A stretch of 64,000 bases of DNA from Berberis thunbergii (lineage: Eukaryota; Streptophyta; Magnoliopsida; Ranunculales; Berberidaceae). The notes beneath the pieces are model-generated. The model made no database searches. It was not told the DNA's origin and was given only the letters and a program-made list of their open reading frames with translations. Positions 10,929 through 21,911 of this stretch are shown piece by piece. How positions within the stretch are numbered: the stretch's first letter is position 1; every line of letters begins with the position of its first letter. Both the position numbers and the translations under genes were made by a program. The DNA is taken from positions 372,001-436,000 of the forward strand of contig QNQO01000458.1 in NCBI GenBank assembly GCA_003290165.1, in the 5' to 3' direction.

Positions 10929-13900
10929 CTATTTGCATTTTTTTTCTCTCACAACATGGCAATCAAGTTCAATATGGTTAGTACATTCATGATATACAGG
11001 ATTTGCATCAATATGGAGTGTTGCTTGATTATTGCAAAACAATGTAATCGGTTCCAAACGAACCTGCTGATCATTAAACAAGTATCTAAGGCAAGTAAGT
11101 TCACATGCTGCAACAGTCATGGACCTATACTCAACTTCAGCAGATAATCCGGTGAATTTTTTTGTTTTCTTGTCTTCCATGAAATTAGAGAGTCTCCAAG
11201 AAATACACAGTAACCTGATGTAGATCTTCTTGTTATAGGACAATTTGCATCACAATAAGTTCTTAGTTGTGGAAAGTTGTTGGAAGAAAAAAGTAAACCG
11301 AGCCATGAATTGTTCTTTAAATATCTCACAACATGAAGAGTGGCATCCCAATGAGGTTTCCTTGGTGCGTGCTTAAATTGACTTAAGATGTTCACAGAAT
11401 ACATGATATCCGATCGAGTAGTTGTAAGATAGAATAATCTTCCCACTAATCTTTTGTAGCGTTAAGCATCATTCAATAATTCACCTTGATCATTTGTTAG
11501 CCTCAAATTTTGTTCCTTGGGAAAGTCAACAGGTTTAGCTCCAAGAAGTCCAACATCATCAAGATTTTTCAGTGTGTATTTTTTGCTGAGATATGATAAT
11601 CCCAGCTTTTGATCTTGCTACTTCAAAACCGAGAAAATTATTGGGATTACTAATAAGGTCTTTTATGTGAAATTGTTTGTGAAGAAAAAGCTTGAGATCT
11701 TGAATAGCTTTGTCATTGTTTCCTGTGAGGATCATGTCATCCACGTAAAGATGGATCATGGTTAAAGTTGAGCCTTTTTCTTGCACAAAAAAATAGTGGT
11801 CTGAGTGTGATTGAAAGAAACCAGCCATTTTAATGGCTTCTGAGAAGTTAGAGAACCAATTTTTAGGCGCTTGTTTGAGTTGCAAAGGGACTTATGAAGT
11901 CGACATACAAACTCACCATGTCGACAAAGTCCTAGCGGTGGCATCATGTACACTTCTTCATGCAAATTACCATGAAGGAAAGCATTGTTGACATCCATTT
12001 AAAATAGTGGCCAATTTCGAACAGCTGTCAAGGAAATGAGACAACAAACTGTAGTTAACTTAGCAACTGGAGCAAAAGTCTCATGATAATCCAAGCCCTC
12101 TTTTTTAGTGTATCCCTTGGCTACCAAACGTGATTTGTACCGTTCTACTAAGCCATCTAATTTATATTTGATTCAAAAAATCCATTTGTTGCCTATGGGA
12201 CGATGATTGGGAGATAACGGAACTAGGGAACATGTATTTTGATTTTTCAAGAGCAGTGAGCTTACTCTTTATTGCTTCACACCACTTTGGATCACGTAGT
12301 GCATGTTCATAAGTTGTAGGCTCAAGAGTACTAGAAATTGTGTTAGCAAATAATTGATGAGAGTGAGATAATGACTGATAGGAAATAAAGTTTTATAATT
12401 GATATTTAGTACCCGACCGAGAAGATGATGACTTGCTCGCCGCGGTTGTAGAGGAAGATGACGCACCAACTTGGCCACAATGAAAGCCATGAAAAAGAAC
12501 CGAGGGTTGTCGAGATCGGTCGCTACGACGAATAATAGGAGAAAATGTGTTTAAGTTTGGAAAATGAAAAGATAATGGCAAGAAAGTGGTTGTTGGGTTT
12601 GGTGATGATGGTGAGAGATCATGAGAATAGAGAAATGAAGGAGAAGGTGTCTCAGTTGATGAGTTAGGGGTAGATGATGAAATTTGAATTGGAATATTAT
12701 TTAAGTCGGAAAATACGGTTGGTAGGGAAAGAAACTTGATAAGAGGTTGGTGAAGGTGGATGCAACTCTAATTGTAAAATAAGATAGTACAGTCCCTTAC
12801 TTTGCTTCCCCAGGTCAATCATACTCTTAGTAGCTAGGTCCTGCAATATACAAAAAATATGAAAGAGGTGAATGGAACAATTGAGGGCAGATGTGAGTTG
12901 ACTGACAGAAAGAAGGTTCACATGAAATGAGGGTGCACGCATCATGAAAGCACGTTTTTTGTGTATTATGTGCAGAACCAACACTTGTGATTTTTTCATA
13001 AGAACCATTTGGTAAGGTGACTTGAGAAAACACAGGAATATTGACTTTATCTATGACTGAAGTAACTATATGGTTTGTAGCACCACTGTCAATGATCCAA
13101 TGAAAAGATTTGAAATTTTGGGATGTGGATGATAAACAAAATGGAGAACATGTATAAGTGGTTGAGATAGTGGATTTTTCCTTTCGAAAAAAGGCTTTGA
13201 TTTGTGAGAATTCTTTAGAAGTGAATCGAAGAGGTTGATCAAAAGTCTGGGCAACCTTGGTGACTGTGTGAGATGATTCAACTCCCGTTTGATATGCAGA
13301 AACCTTCCAAACTCGATTTGGAGGTTGAACATCTTTGCTGAGAAGTTTGTGTCTAATAGGGAATCTAATAAAATAGAAGTATTTCTCCATTGTATGTGTA
13401 GTTTCATCATAGTAGGTACAATAAAGCAGTTTCTTAGATCCTTGTGTCTTTGATGAGCCAGACATCCAAGTCTGAAAGGAATCTCGTCGTTGTGAAGCAA
13501 AATCTGATTGTCTGACATTCATGACACGAACATGTTCAGTAATCTTATGTTCAGCTAGTCCTCTTTATTTTTCTTCCTCGCATAAAAGCGAACATATTTT
13601 CTTAACAGTTGATAAATGGTACATAAACATGATTTGCCATCTAACAGCTAAATAAGTCTCATTCAAGCCCATAGGAAACTGTCCAAGGTTCACCTTTCTT
13701 TTTTGTCTAACAATTGCTCGAGTCCTCCACAAGTGCACGGAATAGCTGAACCACACATTTTCAACTCATCCCATAGCATTTTTATCTTGGTGTAATATGT
13801 GAAGATGGAATCCTAATTTTACTTTAACTCCACAATGGAACGATGTATCTGATAGTGATGAGAAAAATCACCTTGTGAGAATCGTTCTTGCAGATCCAAC

Positions 13901-14350
13901 CAGATTTCAGAAGGAGTTTTAACATAGAGGACACTATTAGCAAGCTTTTAATTTACAGAGTTAAGAGTCCAAGAGATAATTATATCATTGCATCATTGCC
14001 ACAATGAACATTTAGGATCAAATTCACTTGGTGTAGGTATAGTCCATTTGATGAATCCTAGTTTGTTTTTGGCACTAAGAATCACCAACATAAAACATCT
14101 CCACATAGCATAGTAGGTTCTATCAAGAACTTTGGCACAAGAATCATACTTGGATGATCTGAGACATGGATAAAAAGAAGATCAGATGGGTCAATGATGG
14201 AAAAAGACATGGTTTGATGAGTAGTATATTTTGGTTTTCTTGGTCAGTGGTTTTTTTTATGTAGGAATTGTTTTGGATGATACTTATTGAATAAGTATCC
14301 TCCATAAAAATTTGTGAAAGCTTGGTAATGACGTTAGGATCAACGCTCTG
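10929..14350 (-). pseudogene. copia gag-pol, multiply disrupted
   Basis: Gag remnants occupy about 14350-13450. The zinc knuckle near 13410 reads YCTYYDETTHTMEKYF, so two of the expected cysteines are tyrosines. Protease (DSGATNH) follows at about 13085. The GAG-pre-integrase region (HVNLLSVSQL) lies at about 12900. The reading then passes within a few hundred bases to a Ser/Thr-rich linker and TYEHALRDPKWCEAIKS at about 12310, the start of the RT domain, leaving no room for the integrase DDE core. RT continues with [18 protein letters not shown] (11990) and YVDDMILTGN (about 11740). RNase H follows with SDIMYSVNILSQF, RSTSGYCVFLGDSLISW and CNNQATLHIDANP. Frames shift several times. Confidence 0.85.
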
Positions 14351-14356
14351 ATACAA

Positions 14357-14550
14357 TGATAATTTAAAGATGAAAGAATGTACGTATTTATGTTTATTGA
14401 TTATTGATCAGTATAAATATGATATATACATGTATAGAATAAAATCTATATAAAAGGAGATCATTCTAAGGAGTTATACATAGAAGGAAATTATTTTGTG
14501 CCTATTAAGCTAAGATCTTCACAGAATAAGCTGAATATCAAATCTCAACA
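14357..14550 (-). repeat. 5' LTR of the copia element
   Basis: This is the partner of 10586-10790. It starts TGATAATTTAAAGATG and ends AATCTCAACA on the + strand. The primer-binding site lies immediately inside, at about 14345-14356. Confidence 0.88.
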
Positions 14551-15225
14551 TAGACAGGAAAAAATAAATTTTTACTTTCACAGAATTTAATAAACTTCTT
14601 TTTTATAAATTGTGCTATTATTCACAAAATTTAAGAATTTTTTTATTTATTTATAAATTGTGCTATTATTTGTTTCAAATAAAAAAAATTGGTGAAGTTT
14701 AGCACACTTGTTAGTTAACATGTAAAATTGGACACTGAAAAGGTTTTAATAGCAATCAAGCTTGAACTCTATGTCGACTTTGAATCATGCTAATCTAGAA
14801 ATTAATGGAAAGCAATTGCCACCCTTATCTTTTGCAAGATTGCTATCTATGCATGCATGTCCACTAGTTTTATTAATGGAGGGTATATTGAATTTAGTTG
14901 GGTTTGGTTTCTAATGTCAGAGAAGATAAAGAGTTACTACAGAGTGTGTGTGTGTGTGTGTGTGTGTAGTAGTGTCTTATGTTGTGTTGGACAAAAAGCG
15001 ACCAACAAGACCATTATGTCATCTGCAGTGGTTTTTTTCTCTCTTTTTTCTGGAAGACACAGAGAGAGTGAGTGAGATGAGAATTGGTACCTTTTTTGTC
15101 TTTGTTGTGCAATCTTGGACACTTTTCGATTTGTTATTGGTTGTTCATTACTTCCAACTGTCAGCTGCAGCTGACTTGATATTTGTTTGGAAATGCAATC
15201 GTTGGGCCTCCCAGTCCCAGAGCCA
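14551..15225. other. Gene-free interval with GT microsatellite
   Basis: A (GT)n run of about 24 bp lies at 14944-14967. Otherwise the DNA is AT-rich and carries no recognised gene; open frames reading through the GT run are low-complexity. Confidence 0.5.
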
Positions 15226-15391
15226 AACAATCTAGAACCCGTCTAACTGACGAGGAAACCAGCGAGGAAGACAGCGAGATACGTGCGTCCCATCCTTTGC
15301 ACGTCTCGTGAGGGGGATGGAGGGTCCTCCCTCCGTCTTTCGCTGTTTTCCTCGCTGGTTTTCTTGACAATTAGAATTGGAGAACAATCTA
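15226..15391. mobile_element. Short foldback element with 9-bp TSD
   Basis: AACAATCTA is present at 15226-15234 and 15383-15391. The 148 bp between them form an inverted repeat: TCTAACTGACGAGGAAACC at the left against the reverse complement reading TCTAATTGTCAAGAAAACC at the right, then CAGCGAGGAAGACAGCGAGA against CAGCGAGGAAAACAGCGAAA. The 9-bp duplication suggests a Mutator-type non-autonomous element. The GCGAGG-rich arms resemble those of the elements at 3374 and 19190. Confidence 0.78.
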
Positions 15392-16582
15392 TCATTCACC
15401 CGAAATTCTTCCTGACCTGAAAAAACCAGCGAGGTTGCTATCATGAGAGGCTTTTAACAACCTTTTTGAAAAAAGTGCCCCTCCCCCCCCCGCCAAAACA
15501 GCAAACCAGGCAGGGGGGGCAAGCCCTGTAGAATTACTCATCATTCACTCTCAATGGTTTATCCACTGTTTTAATTTCCAAATTTCATTTAATTTGTGTC
15601 ATACTTATACAACAATAATACAATGCAAATACTTAGGCATCAAGCTTCTTCTTCTTTGATGATATATATAGGAGGTTCTGTTGTCAGGCCCACAAATCCG
15701 AAAACTGATTTGGCCGACTGTTTGGACTTTGGACTTAGTATGGGTACGTACACATAGTAGTCATACGATAACTTTTCAGAAGCATTAAGTTCATAACAAC
15801 ACCATCCACTTAAATCAATGGGTAACTTTTGACACAATAAGCTACCATAAACTTAATTTGACCAGTAATTTAGCCAGCTACTATAGATGCTCTTGGCTAT
15901 GTGCTTCTCCAACTCCATGCAAGTGTGGGGATGCACGCAAAACATAGAACTATGGTAGGTGGGTCTTCTTTTGTATACAAACAAAATTTTGATACCCAAA
16001 ATATTTGATTCTAAATAGATGGGTCTAAAGATTCCATGAGGTTAACAAGCTCCAGTGAAATAACTATTTAGCTTTCCATATTTTACAGGTTTGGGACAAA
16101 AAACCCAAGATTCATTCAAGTACTTCCAATATCCCAATTATGGTGAGAATAGATTGTCTAAAAGGTTTGTTCAACAAAATGCCAAATTATAATGTTAAAC
16201 AGGTATCATACAGATCCTGAAGATCTCATTTACGATATCTATTCGATACGAAAAAGTCCTCATCAACCATCGATCTTATAAAGTATTCTGCACCCACTCA
16301 TCAAAATAATGTGAGTCCAACCTCCATGCCATGCAGCAACAAACAATAAGATTTTGGTCTGGTATTGAGATTGAGTCATTGAGATGGTGGTTAAAATGAA
16401 TAGCACACAAGCTAGCAAGGAGGGGTTAGTAGGCGGGGAAAAGAAAAAAATGACCCTCTACAAAAATCGAAAATCAATGGAGTATTGTCCAATTGGGGAG
16501 ATAGTATGGGGTCCAGAGTTAAGAACCTAAAATGAAAAATTGCCCATAGGCAGGGTGGATCTATGTGTTAGGTAAGGGGTTC
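15392..16582. other. Gene-free interval
   Basis: No gene is recognised. C-rich and G-rich runs lie near 15480-15520. A single AACCAGCGAGG string at about 15425 resembles an arm of the adjacent foldback element. Confidence 0.45.
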
Positions 16583-17640
16583 AATTGCCCTAGGGATGGC
16601 TGTGGGGTGGATTTTCGGACGGATTTGGTTAAGGGTTTATGGAGGTTGGGGCAGATACGGATTTCCAATCTGTATCCGTTTATTATTCAGGGCGGATACA
16701 GATTTGGCCATATCTACCCACGAATATCTATTTAACCGGTAAAATTACAAAAATACCCTTTAACTATATAAAGGGATTAAACCCTAGATCTCTCACACAG
16801 AAGCCTCGCCTCTCCTTCTCACACTGTCTCGCCTCTCCCTCTCACACACAGACATAGTCGCCTCTCCCTCTCACACACATATCTCAGTTTCTCACTCGAA
16901 GACAAAGAATCGAAGTTCAGTTTCTTACTCGAAGACTAAGAGTCGAAGTCATCGCCTCTCACACACCGTCGACCGTTGCCTCTCAGTTTCTCACTCAAGA
17001 TGAAGAGTCGAAATCATCGCCTCTCACACACCGTCGACCGTCACCTCTCAGTTTCTCAATAACAATATATTCACTTTTTGTTTGGGTTTCTTTCCTTTTT
17101 GTTTCTTTCCTTTTTGTCTTTGCGATCTCAAATGAAAGAAACTGATCTACTACAAAAAAGAAAAACTTTTTGCTTTTTGATCTCATATTGAACACCTAAT
17201 TCTCAATTCTTTTAGTTTAGTATTCATTTGCAATTTGAAGGGCAAGAACCAAGAAGATGGTAAAAATCCAGTTGTTGTTCTATTTTAGTTGCATTTCAGT
17301 CAAGGGGCTGTTGTTTTGTCTATGTAATTTATGGGGGATATTTCGATTTTTCAAGCAAGAGTAAAGGAATGTTGGGTAATGGTTGGTGGGATTTTCCTAG
17401 TGTAAAAAAATGCAGTTAGATTGATTAAGAAAATGTTGATGATCAAGGCGGGGAACTGGCAATCCAATAACAGAACTGCAAACCGTAAACGGATTGGCGG
17501 GGCGGATATCCGCCAATCCGCACGGGGGCGGTTACGGTTTTTTGGCGGGGCAGATTTGGGGCTCCGCTTTTCCTGACAAATCGGGGATGGATTTGCTCAA
17601 ATCCGCCCCAATCCACCCCGTTGTCATCCCTAAATTACCC
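16583..17640. mobile_element. hAT-like non-autonomous transposon, 1,042 bp
   Basis: The ends are TAGGGATGGCTGTGGGGTGG at 16591 and, reverse-complemented from 17632, TAGGGATGACAACGGGGTGG. The flanking octamers AATTGCCC (16583-16590) and AATTACCC (17633-17640) differ at one base, consistent with the 8-bp duplication of hAT elements. Longer GC-rich inverted arms follow (GCGGATT-type motifs). The interior has a tandem duplication of about 65 bp at about 16935-17065 built around CATCGCCTCTCACACACC. No transposase is present. Confidence 0.8.
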
Positions 17641-18360
17641 CCCTTATATTTTTAAAATGTCCCACTAAGTAATTCATATTTTTTACATTGCCATCCTTTA
17701 ATATTTATGTTGCCCCCCTTTGTATGCAAACTTGAGTCCTGACTTCACTAAAATTAAAACAACAAATTTTTTTTAACTCCACCCTCACCAATCCCAACCC
17801 CACTCTATCTTTTTCTTTTTGTTTTAATTCCCATCCTCCTTATCTCTCTATCTTTCTATTTTTATTTTTATTTTATCTCTCTCTCTTAATTTTCACCAAC
17901 TCATTTTAATCCCTTCACCTCCAAGACACAAGGATAACAACAAAGAGACCAGAAGAAAGAATTATACATGGTGGGTTTGTTTTAGGATGCATGTGATCAT
18001 ATTCATATTAAAAATTTTAATTAGGTTGGGGACCGTGGAAGGGAAATTATACATCGTCATCATCATAGGTTTTATTTTGTTTTGTTTAAAAAAAAATTGG
18101 ATTATTTTACCTCAGACTCAGCCAGCCTATGGTGGTAAGAGTGATAAAATAGTTAACATATTAGATTAATTGAGGGGTTGGGATCTAATCTGCTTTGCTT
18201 TATCTCTAATCTCTCAAAATCAAAAGCAATCATTTAGGTTTGGGTTTGGGGTAGTTGAGAAAACATGGTGGTCATAGGTCGATTCAACTAAGTTGTTGTT
18301 TGTTGTTTCACCTGAGCTAGCCCAAAAGGAGAAAACTCTCTCTCTTTCTATACACACCAA
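17641..18360. other. Gene-free interval
   Basis: The DNA is AT-rich and pyrimidine-rich (17760-17900) with no recognised gene. Confidence 0.45.
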
Positions 18361-18515
18361 CAATTCTAGGGTGCCAAGTTTGGGAGCCACTTTTGGGCCA
18401 AGTTTTGGTTATTTTACACTTCGACCCTTCTATAGATGGTGTTTGTGCTCGTGTTTTAAAACAGGGGTAAAAAGTGTAAAAAACCAAAAGTGACTCTCCA
18501 ACTTGGCTTCCTAGA
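18361..18515. mobile_element. Foldback MITE, family shared with 31056-31195
   Basis: TTCTAGGGTGCCAAGTTTGG near 18362 pairs with the complement of the right end (TCTAGGAAGCCAAGTTGG), and the arms continue as CCACTTTTGG and TTTTACACTT. The loop, with ATAGATGGTGTTTGTGCTCG and GTGTTTTAAAACAGGGGTAA, resembles the loop of the element at 31056-31195. I could not fix a convincing target duplication. Confidence 0.65.
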
Positions 18516-19180
18516 CTTACACACGCATATATTTCTCTTCCGAGAATACAGACAATAGAATAACAAGATAAAAGATAGCGGGTTGGTTGTGTAAGTGTTA
18601 TCCTCTGAGGCTCTGACTCACGAGTGAGTTTGAGAGAAGAAGAGACAGACAGATCGAGAGATAAAACAGGAGGAGAGGAAGGAGGATCCAAAATAAAATT
18701 GTCATCCGACAAAAGCACTTGAATCCATCCAATCCAGTTCAGAGAAGAGACACTACTTAGGCTACGACTCCTTGGACTTGGACTTGGACTATACCGTCCT
18801 GTTGCCTCAAAACCAAAAAACCAGGGGTCTGCTCCTTGCCAACTCTCATCTTATACCACCATGTCTGCTTCTCTTTTCTCCAAGTCAAATAAGTTATTAA
18901 TTAGCTAGCTACAATTGAATTAATCATGTCATGTATATTGTTTGTATGGTTTAATAGTTGTATAGTTAAATAGTTATGTACTATTTGCCCCCCTTTGTCT
19001 GCAATCTTGGCTCCGCCCCTACCCATAGGTATATATATACTTTGTTTGAAAGAGCAACCAATCAGAAATAAAGGTTTACGATGCCGAGATTAAATCAAGA
19101 AATCATTCTAATGTTTGCCAACCTCTTAAACCATCATATCTTGAGTTCCCAAGTGTAGTAAGAGCAATTTGAGTATATAT
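18516..19180. other. Gene-free interval
   Basis: No gene or repeat structure is recognised. Confidence 0.45.
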
Positions 19181-19270
19181 ATTTTGATGGAGCCCTTCTA
19201 GGGAGCGAGGGAAGGAGTGAGGGAAAGGAGCAAGCCCATCCCTCGCCCCCTAGAAATCCTGATTTTGATG
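19181..19270. mobile_element. 72-bp MULE-type MITE with perfect 9-bp TSD
   Basis: ATTTTGATG occurs at 19181-19189 and 19262-19270. The 72 bp between them have arms TTCTAGGGAGCGAGGGA (left) and, reverse-complemented, TTCTAGGGGGCGAGGGA (right). The right end of the 191-bp element at 3374-3564 reads TTCTAGGGGTCGAGGGA on its - strand, so the two belong to one family. Confidence 0.8.
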
Positions 19271-21599
19271 CCCATAGACTCCATACTACTATGTAAGTCA
19301 AATCACCATGGTGTTACACAACCTTTAACATCTATATCCTGCTTCTTGAACAGACACACCTTCTCTGATGAGGTTCGTCTTAAATTTGTGCATGCCCAGA
19401 CAACTCATTAAGTGTAACCTCATATATTTTTTAATTCTCTTTTGTTAACCATGTAAGCTCCACTAGGTAGGTCTTACTTGAATATTAAATGTTTTGTGAG
19501 ATGCGACTCATAGGATCAACAGGATTGCACTGTAGGCAAGAGTTTAGTCACATGAACCATCTATTAACGGTAACGCTCTCACTCTAGGAACTCACTTTGG
19601 CTGATAAAAAATCAATCCTTCTTGATCCCTACTTCTGAAATTTCTTCGAAAATGTGAAATTTATCAAAGTAAACTGCACATTCACCCACCAGAGGCAACG
19701 CTTCAGGCATTGAAAATTTTCTACATTAAACGTTCAGAAAGTCTCACTGACGATCCCAACTCCACTCCCATTTCACGGTTTTGTGGCTAATAGAATGACA
19801 CCATGTGGAGAATCCCACACCAACAACATACACCAGAGTAATAATAATAAAATTATTATCTTCCTCTGTTAAGATCCAACCAATAATTCTCAAGAATCCG
19901 AGTTGTGATCAAGACGCATAAGGCAAATTACTTAACTACGATTGTAACATTCCACCATGGTTCCAAAGTCGCGGCGTCCTCGTCGGCCATCGACAATGAC
20001 CCGGTGGTAGCCTTCTCCCTTTTAGGTAGCTTCACTCGTCTATCAGTATTCGACAACATAGCGTTGTGCTCATATATAATATCAAGTTGTCTCAATCCGG
20101 ACTCTAGGTTGCCCCTTCCAAGAGTCAAACCTTGGACGTAGGGTTTGGCTTTGATGCCAATTGTTAAAAACCACCCAATACTCCTCAAAAGATCGAGTTG
20201 TCATAAAGTGGATGGTTAATTTCTTAATTAGGATCATAACACCCTCATTTTATTCTTGTTGTCATCTCTTCCCCTTTCTTTGCATATTATGATGGTTGAA
20301 TAAAAGAGAATTTAGTTTTTTTTTTTTCTAAAAGTGAGAGGCCATCTTCTTGTGCCTTCCATTAAAGTCTTATATAGTCATTGCACCTTTTATCTTCCAA
20401 TGGAGAGTCATGATAACCTAAATGGAGCGAGCATACTATTTTTATAGTTATTCTTATTCCCCATTGCCTCATTACCACTTGGTGCCCACCCTCCTCCATA
20501 TTGATAGCTCAAGTGGTCTACATGATTTTTAGCAACAAGGATCTTTGGTGTTTCTGATGTCAAGAGTGCCCATAGTTGGTAAGTGCACTAGCCATTGTTG
20601 ACTAGCACAAAGAATTAAACTTGCACTTGTTGATGTTTAGCTAGGTTTGGTATCAGTTTTGTGAGTATATGACCTTGCATGACGAAGGTATGTGATTTTT
20701 CGAGCAATTTCACTTTATTTCTTTGAGAATGGCACTCTTGGAATGAAGCAAGCACCAGCTTATTGTGTCAAAAAGTGGGAAAGGTTTAGGAGCTTTTACG
20801 GTGACATCATGTATAACTTGGATGTATATATACACATATAAAGTATAGTACATTTAATGGACTTCAAAAAACAAACTGCATAATGTATAAGATTTTAGGT
20901 TGGACGGTATTTGAAGGGTGGTTCGAAAGCCTAGAAATCCACCATAACTTCTCTATTTTAGCTGCTCAAATTGATGTATTTAGGGTTTTTAAAACTTTGA
21001 AAGGTTGTTTACAACAGCATGGTTCAAACCAAAGTCGAATTAGGCAGGACATATGAAATGTGTGTAAAGACTGGGCTAATCACAAGCAAACCTTCCCGAT
21101 CCGATCAAATGGTGGTAATAATTTAGCTCTTGTCCTACCTAATTCTACTAAAGTGGGAAATGTTAAGTAGATCCTTTTTTTCTTCTCTAAATTCTGGATT
21201 GATACATTTCCATCGTGATAAAATGGCTTCAGTTTGAATTTTGAAATGTTAAACTAAAATTTTGTTTTGTCTTAATTTGTCATTGTATAAACCCTAATAA
21301 TCAAGTTTTGTATATTATATTTAAATAGGTAAAGGAGTTGTGATTAATTTAGCTCCTAAAAAAGGCACTTCACTTTAAATTCATGATTACCCTTGCACCC
21401 ATATCTAATTTATCTGTGGTTGGGAAATGGAATCCAAGAAAATAAGCTCCACTCTTCACCATGCCTTAATCTTTAATAGAAACTTCTTCTTTTCAAAAAA
21501 TGAAAATTCTGTCTTACCATAAGTTTTATTTGGAAAACCCAAAAACAACTGATGTAAAAAATTAAAATGCATTTCTATAAATGGTGACTGAATTTTCAT
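19271..21599. other. Upstream intergenic region of the GA20-oxidase gene
   Basis: This is 2.3 kb without a recognised gene. Two loosely similar stretches at about 19870-19935 and 20160-20235 share AAGATCSAGTTGT-like phrases and may be ends of a decayed repeat. Nothing else is supported. Confidence 0.45.
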
Positions 21600-21607
21600 T
21601 ATAAATA
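21600..21607 (+). promoter_or_regulatory. Putative TATA box of the GA20-oxidase gene
   Basis: TATAAATA lies 305 bp upstream of the ATG, at the edge of AT-rich DNA and followed by a purine-rich then a pyrimidine-rich (CT) leader. A start about 30 bp downstream would give a 5' leader of roughly 275 bases. No experimental support is available. Confidence 0.45.
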
Positions 21608-21911
21608 AGAGAAGGAAGAAGGAGAGAGGGAGATAAAGAGAAAAACAGAGCAGAGGAAATAATAGAGGCAAAGGCCAAAGAAGAGGCAGAGGAGAGTGAA
21701 AGAGAAGAGAGAAATGACGCCAGAGTGAATCCCATAAGATTCCTATTTTTGTTCACCGACTTCCCCAATGGACGGCTTTGGCTTTTCTTCAAACACACAC
21801 TCCTATCTCTCCCTCTCTCTGTCACTCTGAAACTCCAAACACTCTCTTTTTCATTACTACTATCTCTTCACCTCTCCAACACTTTACTCCTCTTCTCTCT
21901 TCATATCAACA

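Larger units (their letters stand above)
10586..14550 (-). mobile_element. Ty1/copia LTR retrotransposon, integrase-deleted
   Basis: Two LTRs bound 3.57 kb of internal DNA read on the - strand. Next to the 3' LTR is a purine-rich tract (complement of CTCCCCCTCAAG at 10791-10802). Next to the 5' LTR is TTGTATCAGAGCG on the - strand, close to the primer-binding site complementary to initiator tRNA-Met. In order, the internal region holds gag remnants, a protease WIIDSGATNHI, a GAG-pre-integrase domain, reverse transcriptase (YVDDMILTG) and RNase H. The integrase core is missing. No clear 5-bp target duplication was found; the flanks read TAAAT and TAGAC. Many stops and frame changes make it inactive. 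Confidence 0.88.

Noticed and set aside
10420..14565. ATAGACAGGAA on both sides of the copia element (about 10426 and 14550) as a target duplication
   Set aside because: The left copy is about 150 bp away from the LTR edge, so it is not a direct target-site duplication. It may be chance or a rearrangement.
14857..15235. Overlapping ORFs around the GT microsatellite
   Set aside because: They read through a (GT)n run (VCVCVC) in several frames on both strands, which is an artefact of the repeat.
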